The notes under the pieces are model-generated. The model was not told the origin of the DNA and made no database searches. It saw only the letters and a program-made list of their open reading frames with translations. Made by a program: the position numbers and the translations under genes. Positions 23,326 to 36,030 of a DNA stretch of 64,000 nt are shown here, one piece after another; positions within the stretch are counted from its first letter, which is position 1; each line of letters begins with the position of its first letter. The DNA comes from Rhynochetos jubatus. Taxonomy: Eukaryota; Chordata; Aves; Eurypygiformes; Rhynochetidae. The stretch spans positions 14,769,501-14,833,500 of the forward strand of contig CM050656.1 of assembly GCA_027574665.1 (NCBI GenBank), written 5' to 3'.

Positions 23326-25631
23326 ATATATAACATTTCTATAGGATTCCCCTGCTTTCTACTTTTCCTTTAAAATTAAATTCCTGACTCACTTCTTCCT
23401 CCTGGTGAAGATGGATGGTGGCCATCTTTCTACTAGGCACTGACTGGAAAAGTATGTGGAAAAAGGAAGGAATTTTCAGCACAGTGTAGAGCACAGACCT
23501 GTGAAAGGAGGGTTGAAAAATCAAGTTTACTAAAGCAGCCTTTCTTTACCCTCTGTCATTTATAGCACAAATCTGTTTAGAGTAGGTATCAGCAAGAAAT
23601 TGAAGGGATGAAGACACTGATTTCCATTTCTGAACTACTAATTGTGAAGTATTTTTTATTTCTGTGTACCTAGTTAAACATTTGAATCACCCTAATCCTC
23701 ATTATTTCAACTAGAATGAAATTTGCTATTGCATGGATTACCTGTTTGTTCCATATTTATGTAAAATGAAATTAAATAATTTTTTCTTTAAAAAAACACT
23801 GAACAATAGAAATATTACATTTATACAGGTCTGAAACAATGAAGATTCTGGTAAAAAATTAACTTTATACTGAGTTATACTGTTATCTGTATTGCTACTT
23901 CTACTTACATAACACCACCCAGTCCTAACATAAGACAGTACCAACAAAATCCTGTCTTATTGTCATTATACTTTGAATTTCTAGAAGTGAAATATTGCTG
24001 TGTAGGGTACGTGATTCTTTGATAACTTCTCACATTTTAACAGCAATTTTGACTTTTATCTCAGGTAACTAACTCCTGAAATATTTGACTTTAAAGAAAT
24101 AACGTACTTTGTTATTAGTAAATCTAGCACTCGGATAACTTCCTTATAAACTAAAAACAGGAATTAAAACTGTCTCTCTTCTAGGTAACCATAGGAAATA
24201 GACCACTGTTCCTCAAAAACTATGTACTAGATAATGATGTTGGTCCATGGTAGAATTCTGGTAAAAAAACCCTACAGTTGTCAGGCAGAATTTGATTTAA
24301 AGGACTTGTTTTAAATATTAAATATAAGAACATTTTGTTTCTGCTTCCCTAACAATAATGGTTGGAGTAGAGTGGACAGTGATCAGTAATGGTGAACGGA
24401 AATATCACCTGTGGAGAATAATTCAACTACTAAGCCCAAGATAGTCCCTTCTCATAATTTCTGAAAGATGTGATTATATCACATTATGATACATTCTAGA
24501 TTTCCTCTATATATTTCATACATATCTATAAAATATACATATTTTTATGATTATATCCCAATGCTGGAATTCTAGGTTCAGGCCTCATACTGAGGCTTAT
24601 TTGGGGGCGGGGGGGTATGTAAATATTTTTTAGTTATCTCTGTCCTTCACCTGTGACCTGAAAGAAATTGTCATGAAGAAGGCTGAGTTTGTAAAAGTAC
24701 ACAATTCAGTATTTCTCTTTACTGGAAGTTAGTTGATTTCTAATTATTTGATGTTTTCTTTTAACTCAAGTACTACTTTTGAACTAAGTTGCTTATGTTA
24801 ATTTGGCCACCTAGTTTGCTATACTTTTTCCCTGACCAGCTGAATTTGAAGTAGACATATATTGTTGAATACAGAAGATCCTATAAGAACACAAGCTAGT
24901 ATTAGATGAATGAGGATAGTGAGTGCACGAAAAACACAAGCATTTCTCAATGGTGAATGCTTCCAAACTGTAAACCTCTACCTCTTCTCACAGAATGCAC
25001 CCCTGCAGCCTCCACATCCCACTACCAAAACCTTGCCATGTACAGCCAATACAATTCTGAATACACAAATTTCACTTCCTGGCAGGAGGAAGATCAAAAC
25101 AAGCATGGCAGACGTTAGTCATATCATTTCATGGTCCAATGGAAGGTTATTGACTATGACAGTAATTAAAGCATTGTGAAAAGTAAACTACAATATAAAT
25201 ATACCCCATAAACTAACATAATTTCTCACTACATTTTCTGGGACTTTTTATATGTAATTTCAGGTGAGAAAAAAATTATTCAAGATGTTACCATATGCAT
25301 ACATAATCATGTGAATAGAGACAGACAGATGAATTATGTTTTCACCTAGGTTGTGCTGTTTCCTTCTTATATCTTTCATCTATTTATTGGGTCTTCCTTC
25401 TAATTTGGAACAGAGACCTTCTTTGCTGTTCATATGTTATATATTTTATTATGCACATGAATAAATGTAAGAATAAACCTTTCCCTAAAATCTTAATGCC
25501 TTAGCCAAATGGGTACTAATGTTTAAAAGATCACTTAAAAATCACTGTATGTACAGAATGGGGCAGAGCTGCACACATTGTTTTCATGATGCAGAATGAA
25601 ATAAGGAAACCAATATTTTTTTAATCTCTTA

Positions 25632-25659
25632 TGTGTGTGTGTGTGTGTGTGTGTGTGTA
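25632..25659 (+). repeat. (TG)14 microsatellite
   Basis: Fourteen TG units including the last T-adjacent unit, uninterrupted. It is the cleanest dinucleotide microsatellite in the window and likely to be length-variable. It creates a Cys-Val repeat at the start of a spurious 71-codon frame. Confidence 0.95.
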
Positions 25660-26016
25660 TCTTATATCATTAGATTGCTGCAGCTCATAGCCCTATCATC
25701 TACCTGCCAGATTCAATACATAGTCCCTATGAAAGTGGGAAGAGAGGGTAAAGATCAGCACCTACAAGCAGGTAGACAATTCAGTGAGAGTACACAGAGA
25801 TTATGTGAATACACTTCAACCCAAACTCAGAGCTTTGGGGTTCTTTGAAGTGCTTGAAAAGAAAACTGCAACAGTAGAGTGTTGTAATCCACAGTCATCT
25901 GAGATGGATCAGGCATTTAAGAAATGTGACCCCTGGCCAAAGATGTAATCCCTATTTCCCACGTGTCAAAGGGAAAAAAAGGAAAAAGAAGAAAAATTAC
26001 ACTCTTAACAACTCAG

Positions 26017-26031
26017 AAAAAAAAAAAAAAA
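26017..26031 (+). repeat. Poly(A) run of 15 bases
   Basis: An A run after a purine-rich stretch (25970-26000) and followed by an A/C-only segment. There is no recognisable retroposed body upstream. Confidence 0.85.
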
Positions 26032-29000
26032 CCCACCAAATTAACAAGTAAGTTCTTTTCTATTGATTGTTCAGTATAAGATATATGTTTTGATTTCTGA
26101 CTCTCAAAATAAGGTGTAGCAAAGACTGACAATTTAAAAATTTTATCATAAAAGGCAGCATATATCAATATGCACACATTTTTATAGATACATTTGCTTG
26201 TAAGTAACTGTAGACTACCAATGGTGCTATCTAGCTCTGAACATGAAAAATCTTACTGGGACTGTAATTCAGACTCTTGTTCAAGAATAGGCTCTAGTGG
26301 TTGTCTGTTGGGCTTATGGCTCATGCATTTAGTGGCCAGCTTTGACCACTGATTCTAATGCAAACAAAACAGCACTATTCTTTACTAGCAGCCCCTTCTG
26401 TTACTCTGGCAATTATATTATGCAGCAGACACCCTTAAGTAAAATAAAAGTAATTGTATTGCCACTGACATAGTTTACATTATCAATCAGATGGTTTTTA
26501 GCCCTCAAACAGTATTCTACAAATAGAAGAGACTATCCAGAAGTCTTAAAATATTTCAAAAGTTGTGGAGGCTGTATCTTGTAGAATTTTAATGTGAAAT
26601 GTGCTGTCACACATTTTGTTTAGTTTAACATTGATATAAATTGCAAAATAACATAGACAGTAACATATAATTTGTATTTATGCTAATTTAATTTATTTAA
26701 AAACATTGGCATTGAGGGGACAGGCCTAGTGTGGATAGAAAAGCAAATTATCTGAGACGGAAAAAACCCCCAACCTTTCAGCATTTAAAATGTTAAGGAA
26801 AAAAGACAGAACGCATTGGTGCTTATTATTTTTGGATAAGATACCATTTCAAAGAAAACATCAAAATACCTCTATGGAGTAGTATGCTAAGGTAAGAAGA
26901 CAGCTGCTCTTGATTTCTAATGCCTGAAGTCAGGTCAGGAATACCAGCTGTGATAAATTGTAAAGCAAGTATGTATAGTTTGACAAGCCAAGCAAGGATT
27001 TGCTTTCTGGAGTGTTTTAAATCTTTTGTTCTTTAGTTCTGTCCCTCAAAATCTCAAAGTTAGCTAAACAGAGCCCTAGATCAGGCATGGGGATTGTAGC
27101 AATGCTAGAGCTTGTGCTGCACTTTGCGTGCACATTATTCTCATCCTAAATCTTTTAGCTGCTGAAGCTAAGCAGAAACTGTTGAACACCATAATCCTGA
27201 TTAGGGAGGAGGAATATGAATGCAGCTCAGCAGTAACACTATATTGCCAGTAACTAAAACATGCTTTCCTCTCCAAAATGTTTTTAATATCTACAGATAG
27301 ATTACAATAATTACAGTCTATTAGGATTCTTTTATTATTTAAATCTTGCACTATGATAAAAGAATAGAGTCATTAAATGTAATTATGAAGAATTCAGATT
27401 AATAAATTATTTGGAGATATGTGTTTCTGAGAACAAAAACAGTAGGTTATGTGAGTATTTTCTGTATAAAAAGAAAGCATTTGTGACATTACTGTATTTA
27501 CTCATGAATTACCTTATTATTCCCAGTATTTTTTTTAATTTTGTTCTGTAGTATAATGGTACCATTTCCTTTTGAAAGGATAATATACTAGGAAAGGCAG
27601 CTTCTAAAATGCTTAAATTAAAGTTTTCAAAATATATAAATGGTTTCACTTCAAAAAAAATCTCCTCTTCTTTTTGGAGAGCTATAGAAGCATATATGGT
27701 GTATTGTTTACTTCGTTAACCACATGTCCAGGCACTCAGCAAAACACGGTAACCATTGATAGCTGTAACAGTTCTGGTACACTGGGGAGAGAGAATGTGA
27801 GAGCTATGCAGGAACTTAGCATCCCACACCACTTCTGGGCAAAATAAACAGTACCAAATTTCAGCTACTGGAAAAGAGGCTGAGAGAAATCTCTGCCACA
27901 GCATTCATGAGTTATCTTAGGCAATCAGTGTACAGGAAAATCTGAAAGAGGCTTTGAAAAGCATTGACATCTTGACAGGATTCCTAATTTTAGCAAGGTT
28001 TTGCTGCTGAACATTGGCAACCTTTTGTAAATACTCTCTGTAAGTTCCTTCTTCATACACACACTTCTGAAAATTCACTCATAGGTCTCTAGGAAAAGCA
28101 AAGCCATCTGCAATTAGTCAGCTTTTATGACACTGTTATTTTTACAACACTGAGTTTAAAAAGTCACTATCTTAAGGAAGTATAGAACTATAATGCTTGG
28201 ACTAAACCCTGGACATTTTAAGACAGTGACAGATAACATCGTTCTTTTAATGGTACCAGAATTTGACTCAATTTTGAGAGGATGCTCTAGGCCTCTATAT
28301 TTTTTAGTATAAAAATAGGAGTACTAAAGGGTATCCAAATCCAAGGAATAAAGCAACTTCTGGGGCATGCAAATAATTCACTCCCTTCTCTCGCCTGTTG
28401 TTTTGTCTTTAGTGCTGAAGATATGTCCTGTGCAAATTAATTTTAAAAATAAATTCAGCTTGTGTTTGGTGTTCACCTAATGCACTTATGTATTTATCAC
28501 TCTTTTTTGTGCAGTACAAACAGCAGAATATTTTTAAAGTCTATTGTTTAATGACAGTGTGCATATATAGCTCTGGTAAAACATTTATAAAGTATTCTAT
28601 ATTACTATTGCAATTGGAAAACCTGAAAAAATCATAATGGCTGCAAAGTTATAGGACCTTGAATATATTTATGAAATACTGTTTCTTGTAGGGTCAGATC
28701 TTCTTGAGTCTGTACCTTATTCAACATCTAAGTGTCTGTGAAGAAGACTCTAGTAGACTGAGGAAAGCACTGATCAGTCCTGTCTATGCATACTTACCTG
28801 TCGTCCATATGCTGACTTGACTTTCCATTCAAAATAAATTTGAATATTTGGGAAAATTTAGCTATTTAACTCCGGAAGGCTTCAGTAAACTTGCTTGGAC
28901 ATGAAAGAAGTATAAAACTTTCCCTTGTGTAGTTTGTAGGAACTTCCTGGAGCCTGAGTTCAGTGTAAATTTGGAGTAAAGGTGGTTTATTAGTGGAGCT

Positions 29001-32000
29001 GGTATAAGCGAAGCATGTGGCCACTGCTTCAGATAGCTGACATAAGGTAAAATCTTTTTGCCTTCCCTAGATGAGCTCTTCTGCTGCAATCAGCAGGAAT
29101 TATTTATATGCTTATTATTACATTTAGATTTGTAGTGCTTAAATCCATGCATGTAAGCACATTTGGAAACTCTTTGTGGCAATGCAACACTTTGCCACCT
29201 TTCTTTCAATGCTGCTTTGGTTGTTACTTTGATTGCTTTCTTAAAAATCAGTCATTCTTAATCAACAGTATTTATATGATTATTTAAATGATACCTAGTT
29301 ATGCAATTAGTAAAAGTGTTTAGTCATCATCTGTTTTGAATATTGAGTTACAGTTTGAAAATTGAACTTGTTTATCTTATGGATATTTAAATATCTTCCT
29401 CAGGTACATGTCCCCCATTTTTTCTGATTCTGCTAAACCATGACAAAAATGAACAAAAAAAAAAAATTGATTAAGAATGAAAGTTCTTGTGGGACTTTTG
29501 ATGAAAAGATATCTACAAACATAATAAACACACTTGCAGAATAAGGCTGGGCCACAATGCTCAGATTTATATTGTACTTCTCACCTAGACACCATGATTC
29601 AAAATCATGATGCAGGCACTCCTGCCAAATTGATTTCATTTCAGAACTGCGTAGAACCACACTTATAATGACTCAAAACTTAAAGTCTAAATATTTTGAT
29701 GAGGATAGTTTTGTTACGTTACGCACAGTTTAGCTTATGTTCCTCAGTCTAAATAAGACTAGGATAAGATAGGATGAACCCACTCTATTTCCACTGTTTA
29801 TTACAGTCTTGAATCTGATAAAATACATAGCATTGATCACTGGGGATGCTGAAAAGCACACAAAGGAATACAGTCAGTAGATGCTAAATTATTAGAATTT
29901 TCTCTGCAAATGTATTACACTTCAGAGGTTAAGTGGGTAAGGGAAAAAATGAACTGAATATTCACCTTTGAGAGTATATAGCAAATTTGGCTCTCAATGT
30001 AATCATGTCCAAAAATCATTCTGTTTTCACAGCTGCATGCCACTGCACACCATCTTAAACTTTGCATTTTGGCACAGGGAAGAAACAGAAGGTTAAAACA
30101 TGTGGAACAAAGAGTTGGCAATATTTGAACTGAAAAAGGCCTCATAGAGGCTGGACTGTGAATTTAATTAAGCATCCTTTTAATGAGGATCTTAAGAGGG
30201 AAGAATTTTCTTTCTATTCCTGTGACTTCTTAGACTACAGTTATTAAGTAGTGGTTCGGAAAGGAAGGAAGTTGGGAGTGAGTGGACAGATGTGAAGTTC
30301 CAATCTTACTACTTGCTGACCACAGCATCCAACCCAGAGAAGGAAAAGGTGAAAAAGGTAATTTATTAGTGGTAGAGCAAAGCTACAAATCACTGTTTCC
30401 CAGAACTCAGAAGGAGATTTGAATAATTCATATCCAGAGCTCTTCTTGGGACTGCTTCTACAGTGGTGCAGTCACTGTGCTTTATTACTGGGATGAAAGT
30501 CTGCTTCTAACCCTAAACCATCATTGATAAGTTATTGAAAACCTAACATTAAAAAAGTCACTACTGTTTCTGAGTTGGCCCTTGTTCTGTAGGAAGAACT
30601 GTCAAGGTCTTACAAAGATTAGCATACAAATAAATGTAAGACAAAAATGACTGTCTTTCTGCTGTTCAAAAGTCCAGCTGACAAAACAATTTCTTCTTTT
30701 CAACTTCATTTCCAGAAATATTTTCTGAGTCAACTTGACCATTTCCCCTTTTGATATGAAAGTAATTCTCTAAAGCGAAGTCACTGAACCAGAAAACATA
30801 CATTTGGTCTCTCTCATTTCTAGTATTCACGACCAATTGAATGCTTATAGGAGTCAGTGAAAAATAATCCCATTTGATTCACTCCTCATTTTAAGTTATT
30901 TACAATACAGAGTATGATGACTAGCACTTTCTTGTGGTATGTGAAAGTATCAGGTTTTGAGTCACAAAGATATCTGTGCGAAAAATGCTGTAAATATTAC
31001 TGAAAATAAAGAATATTGATCACACCAAAAATGATAAAAAGAATATTGTTCCCAGTCATTTTTTATTTGATCATGAACTAAGATCCTGAAAGAAGAATCT
31101 CCTGTGTAAACTGCTCTCCTTACAAGACATTACATTTCCACTGCAAAGAACACTATCTGAAGTATTTGTTTTTCTATGGTTACACTAATTTGTTCAAAAT
31201 TTCAAATTTTTATACTTTTTTTCAGGATCGCGTAGTATCTCTTTTCAAAGCAAACCAGGTCTTCCTCCATGTGCAAAGTAATGTACCTGAAGTCAAATTC
31301 TGTGGCATCAGTAAGGGCCAGGCATCAGTTGGGAAAGGAAAATTAGCCCTTGATTCTGACATTGTTCTTGTTTATACAGATTTCTCATTGAACTCACAGA
31401 CTGATTTCAAACAGAGCAGAATATCTTTGAGAAGTACAACTATGACTTGAGTCAAAGAAGAAAACCAGGATCTAAACATGACAGATATCTGAACAAATTA
31501 AATTCAGAACATTCAGATATAAGAATGTATGGAAACTCTTAAAAGACAGAGACAGGAGGCAAAATCCTCTCTGCATTAACTTCCACATTGTTGTAGCCAG
31601 CCTGCCTTAAGGCAAGTTTTAGTACAAGAGCGTATTCATATTCATTCCAGAATATATATATTTTTAATTATCCTCTTCCATGTTACCCCTTCCATTTCTG
31701 TTAAACAAGTTTCTTCTTTCCCAGACAACCCAAGGAGAACCTGAAAGCCTAAGTGATCCTGATATTTTGCAAAGAAAGCTTTTTTCTTAAATTAGTAATA
31801 GAAGTGTCCTGTGTTCACTGAATACACAGAGGCTGTAAGAAATGGTGAACCTAGCCCATAGCATCTTTTTAAAAAGTAATTTAACTCAGGATATCTTTGC
31901 TGTAATTTTCTGATATACAGTCCCAGCTGGAGACACTGTAGTTGCAGAGATCATGAGGAATGTGTCTTAATTCAGTCATGTTCTTCTGTATATATCAATA

Positions 32001-33916
32001 CCTTCTCTGAGATTTATCATTCTGTATATTTCCTCAGAATTATTTTGATGTTCTGCAGCTTTAGTATGGGTAACTGTGTTTATCAGTCTTGTTACATTTA
32101 AAAAATGTATTTCTAAAAATTGCAGAATTGAAACCCTTAATATCTCCATAAGAAACCAAGATTTTGGAAAATATTTTTAAGGATTTGGCAGTACTGATCA
32201 TGGTAAACCACAAACCAAAATATTAAAGTGAATAAGAATGAGAGTCATGAGAACATGGCAAACCTGCCCATCAGGGCAATGCTTAACTTTCAGAACTCAT
32301 AAACACAAGTAGGAGCTTAAATAGAATTCCATGGTATTTATTACTTTGTTTTGAATTTTGTTTTTTGTGTAGTTTTAAAATAGCAACAAGAATGGTCCAA
32401 TATGTTGTTTCCTTTGCAATTGAAAATCATTTGCTGGATGACATCAATGCACATCAGGTGAACATGTATCAGTTAAAGCAGCATAAATATTTAAATCTTA
32501 GTGATTCTCAATGCAAAGACATTTAGAGGAGGTTTTTTTTTTCTTGGTGTGTTTTGTTTTGTTGTATTTTATGTCTTTCATATATGGCTATTCCAAACCA
32601 ACAAGCATTCCACTTCTTGTGAAATCCTTAATTTACTATGACTACTATTAATCTTCCAGAACTTGTCTTTTCACTATTAATGATGCCCTGTTCATCCATT
32701 GAACCTTGTTTCTAAGCAAAACTATCAGGACTTTTTCTTTCATTGACCAGCACCATTAAATTTATTTGAACCAAGAACAGATCTAGCCATTTTTTTCCCA
32801 AGCCACCATGTGATGACTATTTTTGAAAACCTTCCATTAGTTGTTACAGCCTGTTACCTGAAAGACACATACTATGCTCTCTTTTTTTTTAATTGGTATC
32901 ATTCTTGATCTAAGATAAAAGCAATTTTAGACTGAAAGAGTGTGGATGGATTTTGCGTAGGAAGAAACAAAAATCCAAGTACTCTTACACTATGGGGAAG
33001 GTGATTGGTTGGTGATACAGCTTCTAACAGAGATGTAATCAAAAACCATTGCTTACTAATAGCAAAAAAGCATATATATATAAAACAGCAAGAAAGTTTG
33101 AAAAGTTTTGAGATAAGGAATACTTGGATTCTTTTTTCTTTTCTATAAAATTATTTTTCTATCAGCAAATTTTTTTTTTTTTACTTTAGTCAGAATCATT
33201 AGGCAAAATATTACAGATAATAGAAAAAGAAGTAAGAATTAAAGGCCAAAACATAAATATTGCTTTCAATGTATTAAACTTTTTTCTTACTTTTGAGGAT
33301 AAACAATTGTGTATTCATACACACAATAAAAAGAACCTGTGATAAGAACACTTCAAGGTAAAAATAAAATGTAAAAATTAGATCAGTCCAGTTTGTGATA
33401 GGAAGATTTTGTAAGGGATTTTTTACTAAAGTTCATATAATTTGAGAAGTTATGCGCAAGCATAGCCTCACAGCCACATATACTAACATACAGATAATTT
33501 TCTCCCTCTTATATGGAGAACAGACCCAGTATCCACTATATGGCACTGGGGAAAAGATAACCTTAAATCTGAAATTATTCTTTTTGGAAGAAATGTGATA
33601 ATTATAATCCCAAAATAAGACAGAGGTAGAGTGCCATAGCAATGCTCTTTACAGAGAGATGAAGCCTGCTCTTCAAGTATTTTTTGATTTCTCTTTTTTC
33701 TAAGATTTACTACATATAGAGCTATAATTGCTAACAGCTTGGTTATGAAAGCAAAATAGATTATCTACAGCTGTGTAAGTAACAGTGACTGAACCAAAAA
33801 TTTAGAGGGAAAATCAAGTTTAGGTCAAGCAGAAATGGAAATTTTAAAAATCTGGATTAATTTAAACAGAAGCCAAAAATATTTCAATGGGCTTGATGAA
33901 AGCACAGTATTAAATT

Positions 33917-34007
33917 AAAAAAAAAAAACCAAACTCACAAAAAACCCCCACAACCAAAAAAACAACCAACCAAAAAAAAAAAAAACCCAACCAAACAGAA
34001 AAAAACC
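33917..34007 (+). repeat. A/C-only low-complexity tract
   Basis: About 90 bases made almost only of A and C. There is a T at 33935 and a G at 33998; 33936-33997 has no G or T at all. Words are A runs broken by CC, CAACC and CCCAACC. Strong strand asymmetry of this length could be a decayed retroposon tail or slippage-expanded sequence; the origin is not clear. Confidence 0.9.
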
Positions 34008-36015
34008 TCTTTAAAACATTCCTACTTATTTTTAAATTTAACCAAAATTTTATATACTTCGTCTTATTTTCTGAAAAATAAATAAATTCACTCTGCTATA
34101 TAATGTGTTTCTTTTCATTTTTGTTCCAGGCCATTTTGAATCATGCTGTAGTGAAAACACATCTTTTGCAAACAATCCTATTTCCTGTCCCTTCAGAAAT
34201 AGGAATTTCTGTCTTCCTATGGAATAATGTAATTCCAAACATCATCTACCTCCTGTCAGATTCTATTTCCCTCAACAGTTAGACATTGCCACAATTATCC
34301 ATTATGTTGGCATTTCAGTTTCTTTTGAAATGTATGATGCATCCAGTTGCTACAACTGTTTCCAAATCATCAGACAGTTTTCTTGCTTAATGTGGTCCAT
34401 GGAGGGCAGGAATCAATTATCCTGGTTCTGGGATCCTGCGTGCATCTGCATTGCTGGATTGTCAGGTATGGATTCATACTGTTGCTCAGTATCACATCCA
34501 AAAGGCATTGAGAAATTGGAGTGATGAAAATGACAGGGCTACAATGTACTACACTGGTAGAAATGGTTGTTATTAAAAAGAGAACTGACATCCCCTAGGA
34601 AAATCCCTGTGATGCATCCTAAACAGTATTATATAGAAGAACAAGGAGGGACAAAATGCAAGCAGGATTGTGTCAATGGTGTCTCTGATGGTCTAAACAT
34701 TGTAGCCGTCCTGATCAGGGAGAAAAGTCTTCCTGTGCTCAACAGTATGTGATTCTAGGAGATCTTTGAGTGCATAAATCTACTATTAGTAAACTCGGAA
34801 TGATGACCAAAGAAAACTTTCTGGGAGGTGAAAAATCTTTTGACAGTGGTCCTAAGGAGAGTCAGGGAATATGAAAGGATCTTTAAAGCCTAGAGTTTAA
34901 AACCTAGTGTATAGAGTCTGCACAGGCTCAGGAGCTCAAAACCTCATGCATCCAAGCACATGGGACCTATTCATAGAAGCTGAATTCTCTGCAGGGGAAG
35001 CCACACTGAACCTGAGAGTTTTATAGTGTCTATGACAGAAGCAGAGTCCTAGTCCTTATTCTGTTGATTGAATCCCATGATTTTGATCCTGTCCAAAAAT
35101 AACAGCTATTTTTATAGAACAAAGTATCCATTTCCTTTCCTAATAACTCAGCTACTAATTGTTTCAACAAAAGATTTTGTCTTAAACAGTCTTTTCAATT
35201 TACAATGAAAAACCTCCATTTATGTTCATTCTCTATATATTTTTTATAATTTATTCAAACTAGTAACTGATATCATAGAAGCATGAGGCCTTTAAACAGT
35301 GGTGACTGAAATGTCACCAAATTTTGTTTAAAAAACTTTTGCTAAACTTTTACTAAGATTTATGTTTGCTTATTGAAACCTCAGCACATATTAAAAGGAT
35401 AATAAATTTACTTGTAATACTAAATATAGGTATTCTTTAATGTCAGTTAAATTTTGCAGATTTTACTTATTCTACCACAAATTCATAGAATTTCCACAAT
35501 ATGCTGGATTTTTTTGCAACTTTGCACCCAAGAGAGAAATAGTCCTAATTTAACAAGTGTGTTTTGATCCTCCAGAGTACTTGTGACATGCTAGTTAAAT
35601 CACACATGTATTTGCATTCTCCTGTAGAAGTTTATAATAATGTATCAGATTTTGTCTTTAAAATTCATGAGGTAAGTATTTCCAAGAGATAACCTTCTAG
35701 AATGTTATCATATCATCTAACGATGTCTCGATGGTCTACATATGATCTTTTTCAATTAGTCAGTCTTTGTTCAATAAGATCAGCCTGATGAGAGTGGACA
35801 ATATATTCAAGGCAAAAGAATATACTGAGGGACAGTTCCTCAAAACTGCTGACCATAAATATGAATAATTTTGAGATCGTATTAGCCAATTATCCATGTA
35901 AGGGAAATATTTTACAACAAATGGAAGAAATTGTCATTTTCAGTAGAATGAACATTTAATGACATCAAACAAAAATGTTTGCCTTATTAATAGTTTTGTT
36001 CTTTAAATAGTTCTC

Positions 36016-36030
36016 TTTTTTTTTTTTTTT
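36016..36030 (+). repeat. Poly(T) run of 15 bases
   Basis: Uninterrupted T run, followed by GTAGTATATAG; simple repeat. Confidence 0.9.

Larger units (their letters stand above)
21334..33916. other. Long AT-rich non-coding stretch, no gene seen
   Basis: About 12.6 kb without a supported gene. Items seen: T/G-rich tract near 23275-23330, G-rich patch near 24603-24617, TG microsatellite at 25632-25659, A15 run at 26017-26031, T/G-rich tract near 32530-32565, and T13 at 33170-33182. One 94-codon frame (31166-31450) follows a polypyrimidine-AG but has no recognisable domain. The rest of the frames are under 95 codons and look like chance. Confidence 0.55.
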
